From Pseudomonadota bacterium (GTDB lineage: Bacteria; Pseudomonadota; Alphaproteobacteria; Sphingomonadales; Sphingomonadaceae), in contig JAEWIL010000030.1 of NCBI GenBank assembly GCA_023387085.1, positions 1 through 42,481 on the forward strand: 42,481 nt of DNA. The letters are read 5' to 3'. Shown here piece after piece: positions 7,780-15,344 of this stretch. Position 1 is the first letter of the stretch, and each line of letters starts with the position of its first letter. The notes beneath the pieces are model-generated. The model was not told where the DNA came from, ran no database searches, and worked only from the letters and a program-made list of their open reading frames with translations. The translations under genes and the position numbers were made by a program.

Positions 7780-8700
7780 TCAGACCACCTGATGAAGAAG
7801 AGATTCGCCCGCCCCCAGCCGCCGACAGTTCTCATGCGCGACCGTCAGGCTGCGCACGAGCGTTTCCGGAGTGAGCCATGCGATATGCGGTGCGAGCACC
7901 ACATTCGACAGACCGAGCAGCGGACTGCCGCGCGGCAACGGCTCCTCGGCAAAGACGTCGAGCCCGGCGCCCCGAAGATGCCCCATTGCCAGCGCGTCGA
8001 CCAGCTTCGCCTGATCGACCAGTTCGCCGCGCGCGGTGTTGATCAGCACCGCCCCCTTCTTCATCGAGGACGGATCGATGCTGGCGCGCGTCTCTTCGGT
8101 CAGGGGCATGTGCAGCGACACGATGTCGCTTGCGGCGAGCAGTTGGTCGAGCGGCAAAAATTCATAGGGCACGTCGCGTGGGCTGCGAGCCGTATAGACG
8201 ATCTTCGCGCCGAGCGCCGCGAGCGCCGGCGCGAGCAACCGTGCCGAGTTGCCGAAGCCGACGAGTCCGACGGTGCGCCCGCCGATTTCGCCGACGCTGT
8301 CGAGCTCGGATGGATCGGCGGTCCAGCCCTCGCCGGCGCGCGTGCGCGCATCGAAAAAGCAGGTGCGGCGCAGCACCGCCATCATCAGCGACAGCGCCAT
8401 TTCGGCGACCGCCTGGCTGTTCGTTCCCGGCATGTTGCACACGGCGACGCCATGATCCCGCGCCGCATCGAGGGCAATGGTGTTGACCCCGACGCCCAGC
8501 TTCTGGATCAGCTTCAGCTTCGGCGCCGACGCTATGAACTCCGGCGTGACCGGGGTGAGGACATGGAGCAGCGCGGTGATGTCGGGCGCCACCGCGTCGA
8601 GCGGCGCGGCCTCGTCGACATGGGTCACGACGCCCGCGCCGAAGATCGCATCGACGGCGTCGCGAAAGCCGGGGCTCGGGCGGGCGTGGAGGACGATCAT
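7780..8700 (-). CDS. D-2-hydroxyacid dehydrogenase (NAD(P)-dependent)
   Basis: This 306-residue enzyme belongs to the D-isomer-specific 2-hydroxyacid dehydrogenase family, which interconverts 2-oxo acids and D-2-hydroxy acids (glycerate/hydroxypyruvate, phosphoglycerate and others). The dinucleotide site is VGLVGFGNSA at about 144-153. The catalytic residues can be placed as Arg224 (NTARGELVD), Glu253 (VFAEEPL) and His272 (APHIAW). Basic residues after the second strand (ARSPRD) hint at NADPH use. It lacks the serine-inhibited ACT domain of SerA. The start ATG (8700) overlaps the enolase stop in ATGA, so the two are translationally coupled. The operon suggests a substrate linked to the kinase and enolase, for example a hydroxypyruvate-like acid, which is inference. 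Confidence 0.88.
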   Translation of the reverse strand: MIVLHARPSPGFRDAVDAIFGAGVVTHVDEAAPLDAVAPDITALLHVLTPVTPEFIASAPKLKLIQKLGVGVNTIALDAARDHGVAVCNMPGTNSQAVAEMALSLMMAVLRRTCFFDARTRAGEGWTADPSELDSVGEIGGRTVGLVGFGNSARLLAPALAALGAKIVYTARSPRDVPYEFLPLDQLLAASDIVSLHMPLTEETRASIDPSSMKKGAVLINTARGELVDQAKLVDALAMGHLRGAGLDVFAEEPLPRGSPLLGLSNVVLAPHIAWLTPETLVRSLTVAHENCRRLGAGESLLHQVV

Positions 8701-9995
8701 GCTGCCACCCCGCCGATTGACCCGGCGAAAGCCGAGAAGCCCGCAAATTCCGCGTCGGCACCCATCGCCTCCTCGATCCGCAGCATTTCGTTCCACTTCG
8801 CCATGCGTTCGGATCGCGTGAAACTGCCGACCTTCAATTGCCCCGCGTCCCAGCCGGTCGCGAGATGCGCGATGGTGACATCTTCGCTCTCGCCCGAACG
8901 CGCCGAGACGATCGCACCCCAGCCGAGCGCGACGGCGGCGTCGAGCGCGGCCTTCGCTTCGGTGACGGTGCCGACCTGGTTCACCTTGATCAGCGCCGCG
9001 TTGCACACGGCAGCGTCGCCCGCGCGTTCGACGCGCGCGGCGTTGGTCACCAGGACATCGTCGCCGATGATCTGGACCGTGTCGCCGATCGCTGCGGTCA
9101 CGGCGGCCATCGTCGTCCAGTCGTCCTGTCCGGCCGGATCCTCGATCGACAGGATCGGGTAGCGCTTCGCCCATTCGACGATGCGCGCCGCCATGTCCTC
9201 GCCCGACAGCGTGCGGTCGTCGAGTGCGAGGCCATAGCCGTCGGCATCGCCAAGTTCGTTCGCCGCGATGTCGAGCGAGATGAACACATCCTCGCCCGCA
9301 CGGTGTCCGCTCGTCTCGATCGCTTTGGTCAACGTGTCGAGCGCATCCTCGTTCGACGCGAAGTTCGGCCACCAGCCACCTTCGTCGGCGACGCCCGACA
9401 AGGAGCCCTTGGCGGCCATCAGCTTGCCCGCGGCGCGATAGACATCGTCGGTGATCTCGAGCGCGCGGCGGAAGCTGCCGGCGTTCGGGCACATGACCAT
9501 GAAGTCCTGCACATCGGTGCGCCGCCCGGCATGCGCTCCGCCGCCGAATATCTGGATTTCGGGAAGCGGTATGCGAACGCTGCGCCCGTTCGCGAGATAG
9601 CGCCAAAGCGGCTCGCGCGCGCCGGCGGCCGCCGCGTGGAGCACGGCCATCGACACCGCAACGATCGCGTTGGCGCCGAGGCGCGCCTTGTTCAGCGTGT
9701 TGTCGAGCGCACACAGCGCCGAATCGATGTCCGCCTGCTCGCGCGCATCCATCCCCGTGATCGCACCCGCGATTTCCGATCCGATGCCGGCGACCGCGCG
9801 ATTGACGCCGAAACCGCCGAAAGCGCTACCACCGTCGCGAAGGTCGATCGCTTCGTGCGCGCCGCGCGATGCACCGGCCGGCGCGATGGCGCGGCCGACC
9901 GCGCCCGATTCCAGCACGACCTCGGCCTCGACCGTCGGCCGGCCACGCGAATCCCAGAGCTGGCGGCCGGTGACGGAGGCGATACGCGAAGTCAT
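8697..9995 (-). CDS. Divergent enolase paralogue with altered active site
   Basis: The 432-residue protein is alignable to enolase end to end. It keeps the Mg ligands (Asp242, Glu285, Asp312), the base Lys337, Lys388, Glu205, His155, and Arg366-Ser367. Several residues that are nearly invariant in glycolytic enolase differ. The His of the SHRSGET motif is Ala365. The Glu of QEFM is Asp164. The loop PSGASTG reads PAGASRG, so Ser is Ala40 and Thr is Arg44. A changed substrate is more likely than simple glycolytic enolase, which should be encoded elsewhere. The gene overlaps the upstream kinase and the downstream dehydrogenase by ATGA on each side. It may abstract the alpha-proton of a 2-phospho acid other than 2-phosphoglycerate. 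Reduced but normal enolase activity cannot be excluded. Confidence 0.85.
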   Translation of the reverse strand: MTSRIASVTGRQLWDSRGRPTVEAEVVLESGAVGRAIAPAGASRGAHEAIDLRDGGSAFGGFGVNRAVAGIGSEIAGAITGMDAREQADIDSALCALDNTLNKARLGANAIVAVSMAVLHAAAAGAREPLWRYLANGRSVRIPLPEIQIFGGGAHAGRRTDVQDFMVMCPNAGSFRRALEITDDVYRAAGKLMAAKGSLSGVADEGGWWPNFASNEDALDTLTKAIETSGHRAGEDVFISLDIAANELGDADGYGLALDDRTLSGEDMAARIVEWAKRYPILSIEDPAGQDDWTTMAAVTAAIGDTVQIIGDDVLVTNAARVERAGDAAVCNAALIKVNQVGTVTEAKAALDAAVALGWGAIVSARSGESEDVTIAHLATGWDAGQLKVGSFTRSERMAKWNEMLRIEEAMGADAEFAGFSAFAGSIGGVAA

Positions 9996-10969
9996 GCAAA
10001 AGTCCTTTTCCAGTTGGCGACGAACGCATCGGCAGGTTGCGGCGCGAGCAGCCGTGAACGCGCCTGGTCGCGCACGATGCGCCTGTGTTCGGGGTCAGTC
10101 AGATAGGGCGCTGGCGACTTGCCCTCGACGCGCGCGAGAAGCAGCGCTGCGGTGAGCTTGCCGGCACGCAGCAGCAGCGCGTCGGGCTCCTCCCAGTCGA
10201 TGCCCGCGCGATAGGCATCGATCAGTGCGGCGGCGGCGTCGTTCAACCGCGCGTCGCCCGACCAGACCGCCTTGAGCAACAGGTGGGCGGTACAAAAGGC
10301 AAGGTCGAAAGCGGGATCGCCGTAAACGGCGCATTCGGCGTCGAGGAAGACCGGGCCATCGGCACTGACCAGAATATTCTTGGGGCTGACGTCACCATGG
10401 ACGAGCGCGATCTTGCTCGACACCAACTCGTCGGCGAGCGCGGTCAGCACGGGCGCCAGTTCGGCATCGTGCCGCGCGACATGGAGCAGGAACGGATCGA
10501 CGCGCAGTGCGCGGAACATGTCGTCGTTGGGAAAGTCGGCGCGGTCGCTGTCATCATAAGCGGTCGCAGCGTGGATTGCCGCGATGCCAGCACCCACCTG
10601 CGCCGCGAACGCGACATCGACGCGGCCCGCCATCAGTTCGTCCTTCCACACCGGACAGCCGGGCAGAAAGCGCATCGCGAAGGCGTGGCCGGGCAGTTCG
10701 GCAAGCACCTCGGGCGCGATGCGGGCGTCGACGCCGCGCGCGCGGCGAAGCCAGCGAACCTCGCTCTGTCCGCGCTCGACCGGTGCATGCCATTCGGCGG
10801 CGACGCGGAGCTGCGGCAGCGGACGCTTGACGACGATCGGTCCGGTCGGCGTCTCGACCTTCCAGACGTCGCACGACACGCCGCCGGTCAGCGGTTCGAG
10901 GACGACATCGCCCTCGCCCACCAAACCGGCGCCGCGCAATCCTTCCACAATGTCGGCGTCGGGCGTCAC
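9992..10969 (-). CDS. APH-family small-molecule kinase
   Basis: This 325-residue member of the aminoglycoside phosphotransferase/choline kinase-like superfamily would transfer the ATP gamma-phosphate to a hydroxyl. Visible motifs are the nucleotide-binding Lys48 (IVVKRP), the catalytic loop VHGDVSPKNIL with Asp193 and Asn198, and the metal-binding FLDAE with Asp210. Antibiotic resistance is not implied, since the family also includes methylthioribose, homoserine and hydroxyacyl kinases. A GTG start at 10969, with GGGAGAAG upstream and 1 base after the hydrolase stop, is preferred to the in-frame ATG at 11014 inside the hydrolase gene. It overlaps the enolase by ATGA. That coupling suggests its product feeds the enolase-like enzyme. 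Confidence 0.82.
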   Translation of the reverse strand: MTPDADIVEGLRGAGLVGEGDVVLEPLTGGVSCDVWKVETPTGPIVVKRPLPQLRVAAEWHAPVERGQSEVRWLRRARGVDARIAPEVLAELPGHAFAMRFLPGCPVWKDELMAGRVDVAFAAQVGAGIAAIHAATAYDDSDRADFPNDDMFRALRVDPFLLHVARHDAELAPVLTALADELVSSKIALVHGDVSPKNILVSADGPVFLDAECAVYGDPAFDLAFCTAHLLLKAVWSGDARLNDAAAALIDAYRAGIDWEEPDALLLRAGKLTAALLLARVEGKSPAPYLTDPEHRRIVRDQARSRLLAPQPADAFVANWKRTFA

Positions 10970-10970
10970 G

Positions 10971-12098
10971 TCACAGCTTCTCCCGGATCCATGCCCCGAC
11001 GAGGTCGGCAGCATTCTGGCGCTCCTCGATCGAATCCTCGAAATAATGCGCGCCGGGGATCAGTTCGAGCGTCTTGTCGGCCGAGCCGAGGAAGTCGAAG
11101 ATCTTGCGCGCATCGCTCGGGAACACGCCCGTGTCGGCGGTGCCCTGCACAACCAGCGCAGGCGTGTCGTGCTTGGCCAGATGCGGCTGACCCTGGCACG
11201 GCGAGGTTTCAAGGCTCCACATGTTGAGCCAGGTCTTGATCGTGTTCGCGCGGCCGATGCTCGGCGTGCGGTTCGCGATCGCCGGGTCGCCGCGATAGCA
11301 CCAGTTGGGCTTGCGGTCCGACGGGTCGATCGCCGGATCGACGCAGCGGATGTCGCCCCAGCAACGGAACATCGGGAAGATGCGGTCGGGAATGCCGGCA
11401 TCGTTGAGGCGCTTCAGCTCGGCCTTCGCCCAGTCGGTGATGCGCTGGTTGCGCGCGCGCTGCGCGGCGCGATATTTCGCGATGAACGCGTCCGAATAGG
11501 GCGGACCGTTGTCGGGGTTGAACGGATCGAGTTCCGGATCGGTCAACGTCGGATCATTCTCGTCGATCACCGATGCATCCATCCAGTCGGTCAGCACCTC
11601 GGGCCGCCCCTGATGCGCGTTGAAGCTGATGTAAAGATCGCCCTTGATGATCGACGCCAGTGCATCCTGCCCCACCGACGGCAGCCGGTCGGTAAGCGTC
11701 GGTGCAATGGCTTCGGCTTGATAGGCGCCCATCAGCGACCCGCCGCCCGAATTGCCGAGGATGACGATCTGTTCGACCCCGGCCTCTTCCTTCAGCCACT
11801 TCATCCCGACGCCGATGTCGAGAATCGCGTGTTCGAGCAGGAACTGGTCCTCGACCCCGCGATAGCGCGTATTCCAGCCGAGGAAACCGAAACCCTGCCT
11901 CGCAAAATAAGGCGCAATATAATGTTCGGAGAAGTCGACATTATAGTGCGTTGCGATGATTGCCACCTTCGGCCGCTTGCCGCTTTCGGTCCAGTAGATG
12001 CCCTGGCACGGGTGCCCGCCCGCCTGGATGCGCGGCGCGGTCGGCGACACACGTCCGATGAATTGCGCGTCCAGTCCTTCGATCCCGTTCGGGTCCAT
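10971..12098 (-). CDS. Alpha/beta-hydrolase (esterase/thioesterase type), first gene of the kinase-enolase operon
   Basis: The 375-residue cytosolic hydrolase has the nucleophile elbow ILGNSGGGS with Ser117. A late LVVQGTADTGVFP segment carries the likely acid, and IPGAHYFED the histidine. It is longer than simple hydrolases because of an inserted cap of about 120 residues after the nucleophile. Start ATG 12098 follows GGAGAGA. It is the first of four minus-strand genes (hydrolase, kinase, enolase, dehydrogenase) separated by 1, -4 and -4 bases, so it is certainly in their operon. It may release the acid or alcohol that the kinase and enolase then process. The substrate cannot be read from sequence. 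Confidence 0.8.
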   Translation of the reverse strand: MDPNGIEGLDAQFIGRVSPTAPRIQAGGHPCQGIYWTESGKRPKVAIIATHYNVDFSEHYIAPYFARQGFGFLGWNTRYRGVEDQFLLEHAILDIGVGMKWLKEEAGVEQIVILGNSGGGSLMGAYQAEAIAPTLTDRLPSVGQDALASIIKGDLYISFNAHQGRPEVLTDWMDASVIDENDPTLTDPELDPFNPDNGPPYSDAFIAKYRAAQRARNQRITDWAKAELKRLNDAGIPDRIFPMFRCWGDIRCVDPAIDPSDRKPNWCYRGDPAIANRTPSIGRANTIKTWLNMWSLETSPCQGQPHLAKHDTPALVVQGTADTGVFPSDARKIFDFLGSADKTLELIPGAHYFEDSIEERQNAADLVGAWIREKL

Positions 12099-12150
12099 TG
12101 GTCTCTCTCCTTGTTGTCGGTTATGAATATTCGGCCAGGCACTTCCACCT

Positions 12151-12228
12151 CTTCGTCACCCCGGACTTGATCCGGGGCCCATCCAGCAGCGTGGCAATGG
12201 ATGCCGGATCAAGTCCGGCATGACGAAG
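12151..12228. repeat. REP-like hairpin repeat, family 2
   Basis: CTTCGTCA at the left end pairs with TGACGAAG at the right. Inside are a hairpin CCCCGGACTTGATCCGGGG and a second arm GCCGGATCAAGTCCGGC. It fills most of the gap between the second acyl-CoA synthetase (stop at 12242) and the hydrolase start (12098). It could uncouple the two minus-strand units. Its sequence is unrelated to family 1. Elements of this form are widespread in alphaproteobacterial genomes. Confidence 0.8.
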
Positions 12229-12241
12229 AATAGGGATGGCA

Positions 12242-13876
12242 TCAGCGAGTCACTTCGAAAGGCAATTTATAGCCCTCGAGCCCAGCGCGGATCGCCTTTT
12301 TGTCGATCTTGCCCGTCGGCCCGAGGGGGATGCTGTCGACGAACAGCACATCGTCGGGCATCCACCAGCGCGCGATCCTGCCGTCGAGATAAGCCTTGAG
12401 ATCGTCGGCCGAGGCGGTCGCGCCCGGCTTGAGCTGGCAAAGCAGGATCGGGCGTTCGTCCCATTTGGGATGCGCGATGCCGACAACCGCGGCATTGGCG
12501 ACCGCGTCATGCCCCATCGCGATATTCTCGATCTCGATCGAACTGATCCACTCGCCGCCCGATTTCACGACGTCCTTGGCGCGGTCGGTGATCTGCATAT
12601 AGCCTTCGCCGTCGATCGTGCTGACGTCGCCGGTGTCGAAGAAGCCCTCCTCGTCGAGCACGTCGCCGCCCTCGCCGCCGAAATAGCCGCGCGCGATCGT
12701 CGGGCCCTTGATCATCAACCGGCCGGGCGTCCTGCCGTCGTGCGGCAGGCGATTTCCAGCATCGTCGACCAGCTTCATCTCCAGCCCGCAGAGCAGCCGG
12801 CCCTGCTTGAGCTTATAGGCCATCTGCTCGGCGTCGCCCTTCGCCGCGACCGAGGCGTTGGGCACCGACACCGTCCCGAGCGGCGACGTTTCGGTCATCC
12901 CCCACCCCTGGATGACGTCGACGCCATAATCGTCGCGGAAGGTGCGGATGATCGATTCGGGGCACGCCGATCCGCCGATCGTCACGCGCTGCAACGTCGT
13001 GAAGCGCTTTCCGTTTTCCTGCATATATTGCAGCAGCATCTGCCAGACGGTCGGCACGGCGGCGGAGTAAGTCACGCCTTCGTCCTCGATCAGATTATAA
13101 ATCGATTCGCCGTCCATCCGCTGTCCAGGAAGAACCAGCTTGGCGCCGACGGCAGGCGCCGAATAGACGACGCCCCACGCATTGGCGTGATACATGGGCA
13201 CGACGAGCAGCACCGTGTCGCGCGCCGACAGCGCGAGCGCGTCGCGCTGAAGCGTCATCAGCGCGTGGATATAGTTCGACCGGTGCGAATAGAGCACGCC
13301 CTTCGGATTTCCCGTCGTGCCGCTGGTGTAGCAGAGCCCGCACGCGGTGTTCTCGTCGAAGCCGCCCCAGCCATATTCGGCAGGATGATCGGCGATCCAG
13401 TCGTCGAACGCGACCGCGTCGAAGCTGGTCTTCGGCATCGAAGCCGCGTCGCAGAAGAAAATCACCTTCTCGATCGTCGGCACCTGCGGCAACAATTCCT
13501 CGACAAGGTCGGCGGTCGCGGGATCGGCGATCAGCAGCCGGTCGCCGGCATGGTTCGCGATATAGGCAATCTGTTCGAGAAACAGTCGCGGATTGAGCGT
13601 ATGAAGGACGATGCCCATCCCCGCCGCGCCGTACCAGGCGGCAAGATGCCGCGCGCTGTTCCATCCCATCGTCGCAACACGATCGCCGGGCTTCATGCCG
13701 GCGGCGGCAAGCGCGTTCGACACGCGCTTCGCATCGGCGTGGATGCCGGCATAGGTCGACCGGGTGACGCGCCCCTCGGCATCGCGCGAAATCACCTCGC
13801 GCGCGCCATGCCACGCCGCCGCATGGTCGATGATCCGGTCGACCGTCAGCGGCACATTCTGCATCAACCCATCCAT
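12242..13876 (-). CDS. AMP-forming acyl-CoA synthetase, AlkK/DmdB-like
   Basis: This 544-residue ANL-superfamily ligase differs in type from the one at 4143-5708. It has CYTSGTTGNPKGVLYSH at about 182-198, VIQGWGMTETSPLGT near 325 and RWWMPDDVLFVD in the C-terminal domain. The catalytic lysine lies in GPTGKIDKK. These strings resemble medium-chain fatty acid and 3-(methylthio)propionate ligases (AlkK/DmdB group), but the acid is not certain. No other dmd genes are present. The start is ATG 13876, with an alternative Met at residue 5. An operator-like site at 13907-13920 lies 31 bases upstream, between this gene and the divergent MarR gene. Confidence 0.87.
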   Translation of the reverse strand: MDGLMQNVPLTVDRIIDHAAAWHGAREVISRDAEGRVTRSTYAGIHADAKRVSNALAAAGMKPGDRVATMGWNSARHLAAWYGAAGMGIVLHTLNPRLFLEQIAYIANHAGDRLLIADPATADLVEELLPQVPTIEKVIFFCDAASMPKTSFDAVAFDDWIADHPAEYGWGGFDENTACGLCYTSGTTGNPKGVLYSHRSNYIHALMTLQRDALALSARDTVLLVVPMYHANAWGVVYSAPAVGAKLVLPGQRMDGESIYNLIEDEGVTYSAAVPTVWQMLLQYMQENGKRFTTLQRVTIGGSACPESIIRTFRDDYGVDVIQGWGMTETSPLGTVSVPNASVAAKGDAEQMAYKLKQGRLLCGLEMKLVDDAGNRLPHDGRTPGRLMIKGPTIARGYFGGEGGDVLDEEGFFDTGDVSTIDGEGYMQITDRAKDVVKSGGEWISSIEIENIAMGHDAVANAAVVGIAHPKWDERPILLCQLKPGATASADDLKAYLDGRIARWWMPDDVLFVDSIPLGPTGKIDKKAIRAGLEGYKLPFEVTR

Positions 13877-13906
13877 GCGGCCCGTCTCTCCCTCGTTCGT
13901 TAAAAG

Positions 13907-13920
13907 GATAGTATACTAAG
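13907..13920. promoter_or_regulatory. Operator-like motif TTAG-N4-CTAA, copy B
   Basis: GATAGTATACTAAG contains a perfect 10-bp palindrome, TAGTATACTA. It matches the best copy of the motif at 11 of 14 positions. It lies in the divergent gap, 31 bases before the acyl-CoA synthetase start (13876) and about 105 bases before the MarR gene (14026). Confidence 0.58.
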
Positions 13921-14025
13921 TATTTTGCTTTTGCAACGCCGCTCTGCCTTGCTTCGCCTCGCCCGCTCTTCTAGCGTGACGGTGCCGGCTCCCGCCGGCA
14001 TCAGGGGGCATATCACCGGCTTCGC

Positions 14026-14460
14026 ATGCGGACCAATCAGCTTATCATCGCACTTTTTCAACGCTTTTGCTGGCTCGACGAGGGCTTGCAGGCACGCCTT
14101 CGCGACCGCGGATGGCCGGGCGTCAGCCGGCCGCAGTCGATGGTCATGACCAATATCGTCAGCGGGATCGTCCGCCCCTCGGATATCGCCCGCAACCTCG
14201 GCATTTCGCGCCAGGCGATTCACAGCACGATCAACCAGATGGTCGAACTCGGCGTCGTCCGGCTGGAGCCCGACCCGGACGACCGGCGGCACATGATCGT
14301 TTCGCTGACCGAAAAAGGTGCGCGGATGCGGCAGGATGCACAGCGCGCGATGGACGCGCTGGCCGATCAGCTCGCCGAACGACTGGGCCACGACCGCTTC
14401 GACGCGCTGCTCGCGACGCTCGAAGCTGACTGGGGCGACAACATCGAAGGCGACGCTTAG
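14026..14460 (+). CDS. MarR-family transcriptional regulator (first)
   Basis: This 144-residue winged-helix protein would act as a dimeric, ligand-responsive DNA-binding regulator. The recognition region is RPSDIARNLGISRQAIHSTI at about residues 50-69. The wing follows as VRLEPDPDDRRHMIVSLTEKG, with the typical DxRR element. The N-terminal dimerisation helix is short. It is divergent from the AlkK/DmdB-like ligase across operator copy B and may regulate it and itself. Its stop codon overlaps that of the convergent flavin reductase gene (shared TTAG). The ligand is unknown. Which of the two local MarR proteins binds the TTAG-N4-CTAA sites cannot be told from sequence. Confidence 0.85.
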   Translation: MRTNQLIIALFQRFCWLDEGLQARLRDRGWPGVSRPQSMVMTNIVSGIVRPSDIARNLGISRQAIHSTINQMVELGVVRLEPDPDDRRHMIVSLTEKGARMRQDAQRAMDALADQLAERLGHDRFDALLATLEADWGDNIEGDA

Positions 14461-15032
14461 GCCGCAAGCGCCTTCGCGACGGCGACCAATCGCGCTGCGG
14501 TCATGTCGACGAGCGTTGCCGGCAAGGCCTCGACCAGATTGCCCTCTGCGTCGAAGGCCGCATGGGCGTTCGGCACCAGCACCTGTTCGGGAATGACGAG
14601 CGTCTGGATCGTCGAGAGAATCTGGCGCAGCTGCATCAGGCCGCGCAGCCCGCCGAACGGGCTGATCGACGCCGACATCACCGCACTCGCCTTGCCGCGA
14701 TAGGCGGTCAGCGCGACGAGCGATTCCTCGCCGGTCGGGCGCGACGCCCAGTCGATCGCATTCTTGAGCAGCGGCGGCAACGAGCCGTTATATTCGGGCG
14801 ATATGAACAACAGTCCGTCCTGTGCGGCGAAAAGCGCTTTCAACCGTTCCGCGTCGGACGGAAAGGCGTTCGCTTCGAGCGCGGCCGAATAGAGCGGCAG
14901 GTCGAAGGCCGCGAGATCGACGTCGGTGACGACCGCTCCGTGGCCCTCCAGCGCCTTGATCGCGAGTTTTCCCAGCGCGCGATTATACGATCCTTCGCGC
15001 GTGCTTCCGACGATAACGGCAATCTTCGTCAA
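14457..15032 (-). CDS. NADPH-dependent FMN reductase-family flavoprotein
   Basis: This 191-residue flavodoxin-fold protein belongs to the NADPH-dependent FMN reductase family (PF03358), which reduces free or bound flavin, quinones or other small molecules. The phosphate-binding loop GSTREGSYNR lies at residues 9-18, and SPEYNGSLPPLLKNAIDW at about 78-95 is the second family signature. It starts with TTG at 15032 behind a good GGGAGGGA site. Operator copy C (15053-15066) lies 20 bases upstream. It could supply reduced flavin to an oxygenase or deal with redox stress. The nearby MpaB-type oxygenase is haem-dependent and not an obvious partner. Confidence 0.85.
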   Translation of the reverse strand: MTKIAVIVGSTREGSYNRALGKLAIKALEGHGAVVTDVDLAAFDLPLYSAALEANAFPSDAERLKALFAAQDGLLFISPEYNGSLPPLLKNAIDWASRPTGEESLVALTAYRGKASAVMSASISPFGGLRGLMQLRQILSTIQTLVIPEQVLVPNAHAAFDAEGNLVEALPATLVDMTAARLVAVAKALAA

Positions 15033-15052
15033 TGATCCCTCCCGAGAAAATA

Positions 15053-15066
15053 ATTAGAATACTAAC
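15053..15066. promoter_or_regulatory. Operator-like motif TTAG-N4-CTAA, copy C
   Basis: ATTAGAATACTAAC keeps both half-sites, TTAG and CTAA, with the AATA spacer. It ends 20 bases before the TTG start of the flavin reductase, just upstream of its GGGAGGGA ribosome site. A bound repressor would block transcription there. Confidence 0.6.
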
Positions 15067-15140
15067 CTGTTTTGACCGAAGATCGCAACGATGTTTGTAA
15101 AGACGGTTGCGAATTGGACGCTCCCCTGTCTGGCGAGCTG

Positions 15141-15214
15141 CCTTCACCCTCTCCTCTCGGGAGAGGGATACGCAGGCTTGGTTGCGCAGCAACCTAGCAG
15201 AATTTGGGTGAAGG
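15141..15214. repeat. REP-like repeat, family 3, long form
   Basis: Outer arms CCTTCACCC (15141-15149) and GGGTGAAGG (15206-15214) are exact inverted repeats. Inside is a hairpin of CCCTCTCC and GGAGAGGG around a 5-base loop (15147-15167). It lies in the 311-base gap between the flavin reductase and the second MarR gene. No coding sequence is supported there. Confidence 0.75.
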
Positions 15215-15260
15215 GATCGGCCGCTGGCTCGCGTACGCACCGGCACAGCCCCTAACCCGA

Positions 15261-15281
15261 CCCTCTCCCCATGGGAGAGGG
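15261..15281. repeat. Family 3 short hairpin
   Basis: CCCTCTCCC and GGGAGAGGG form a perfect 9-bp stem with a 3-base CAT loop. The core is the same as in the element at 15141-15214 and the hairpin at 36192-36210. It lies downstream of the second MarR gene (stop at 15345) and could mark its 3' end, but no T-run follows on the minus strand. Confidence 0.65.
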
Positions 15282-15344
15282 CTTAACGCCCGCGACCGGT
15301 CGCTATCCGCCATCAATGCCTTTGATCGAACCCGCCCGAAACCC

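Noticed and set aside
9992..10969. Calling the APH-family protein an antibiotic resistance gene
   Set aside because: Its tight coupling to metabolic genes and the breadth of the superfamily make a metabolic kinase far more likely.
7780..12098. Reading the kinase-enolase-dehydrogenase operon as methionine salvage or phosphonate (phosphinothricin-like) biosynthesis
   Set aside because: The kinase recalls methylthioribose kinase and the enolase recalls carboxyphosphonoenolpyruvate synthase. However, no mtnA/B/W-type gene and no PEP mutase or other phosphonate gene is present.
12242..13876. Naming this ligase dmdB and the region a DMSP pathway
   Set aside because: The sequence resembles the AlkK/DmdB group, but dmdA, dmdC and dmdD are absent, and the group includes ordinary fatty acid ligases.
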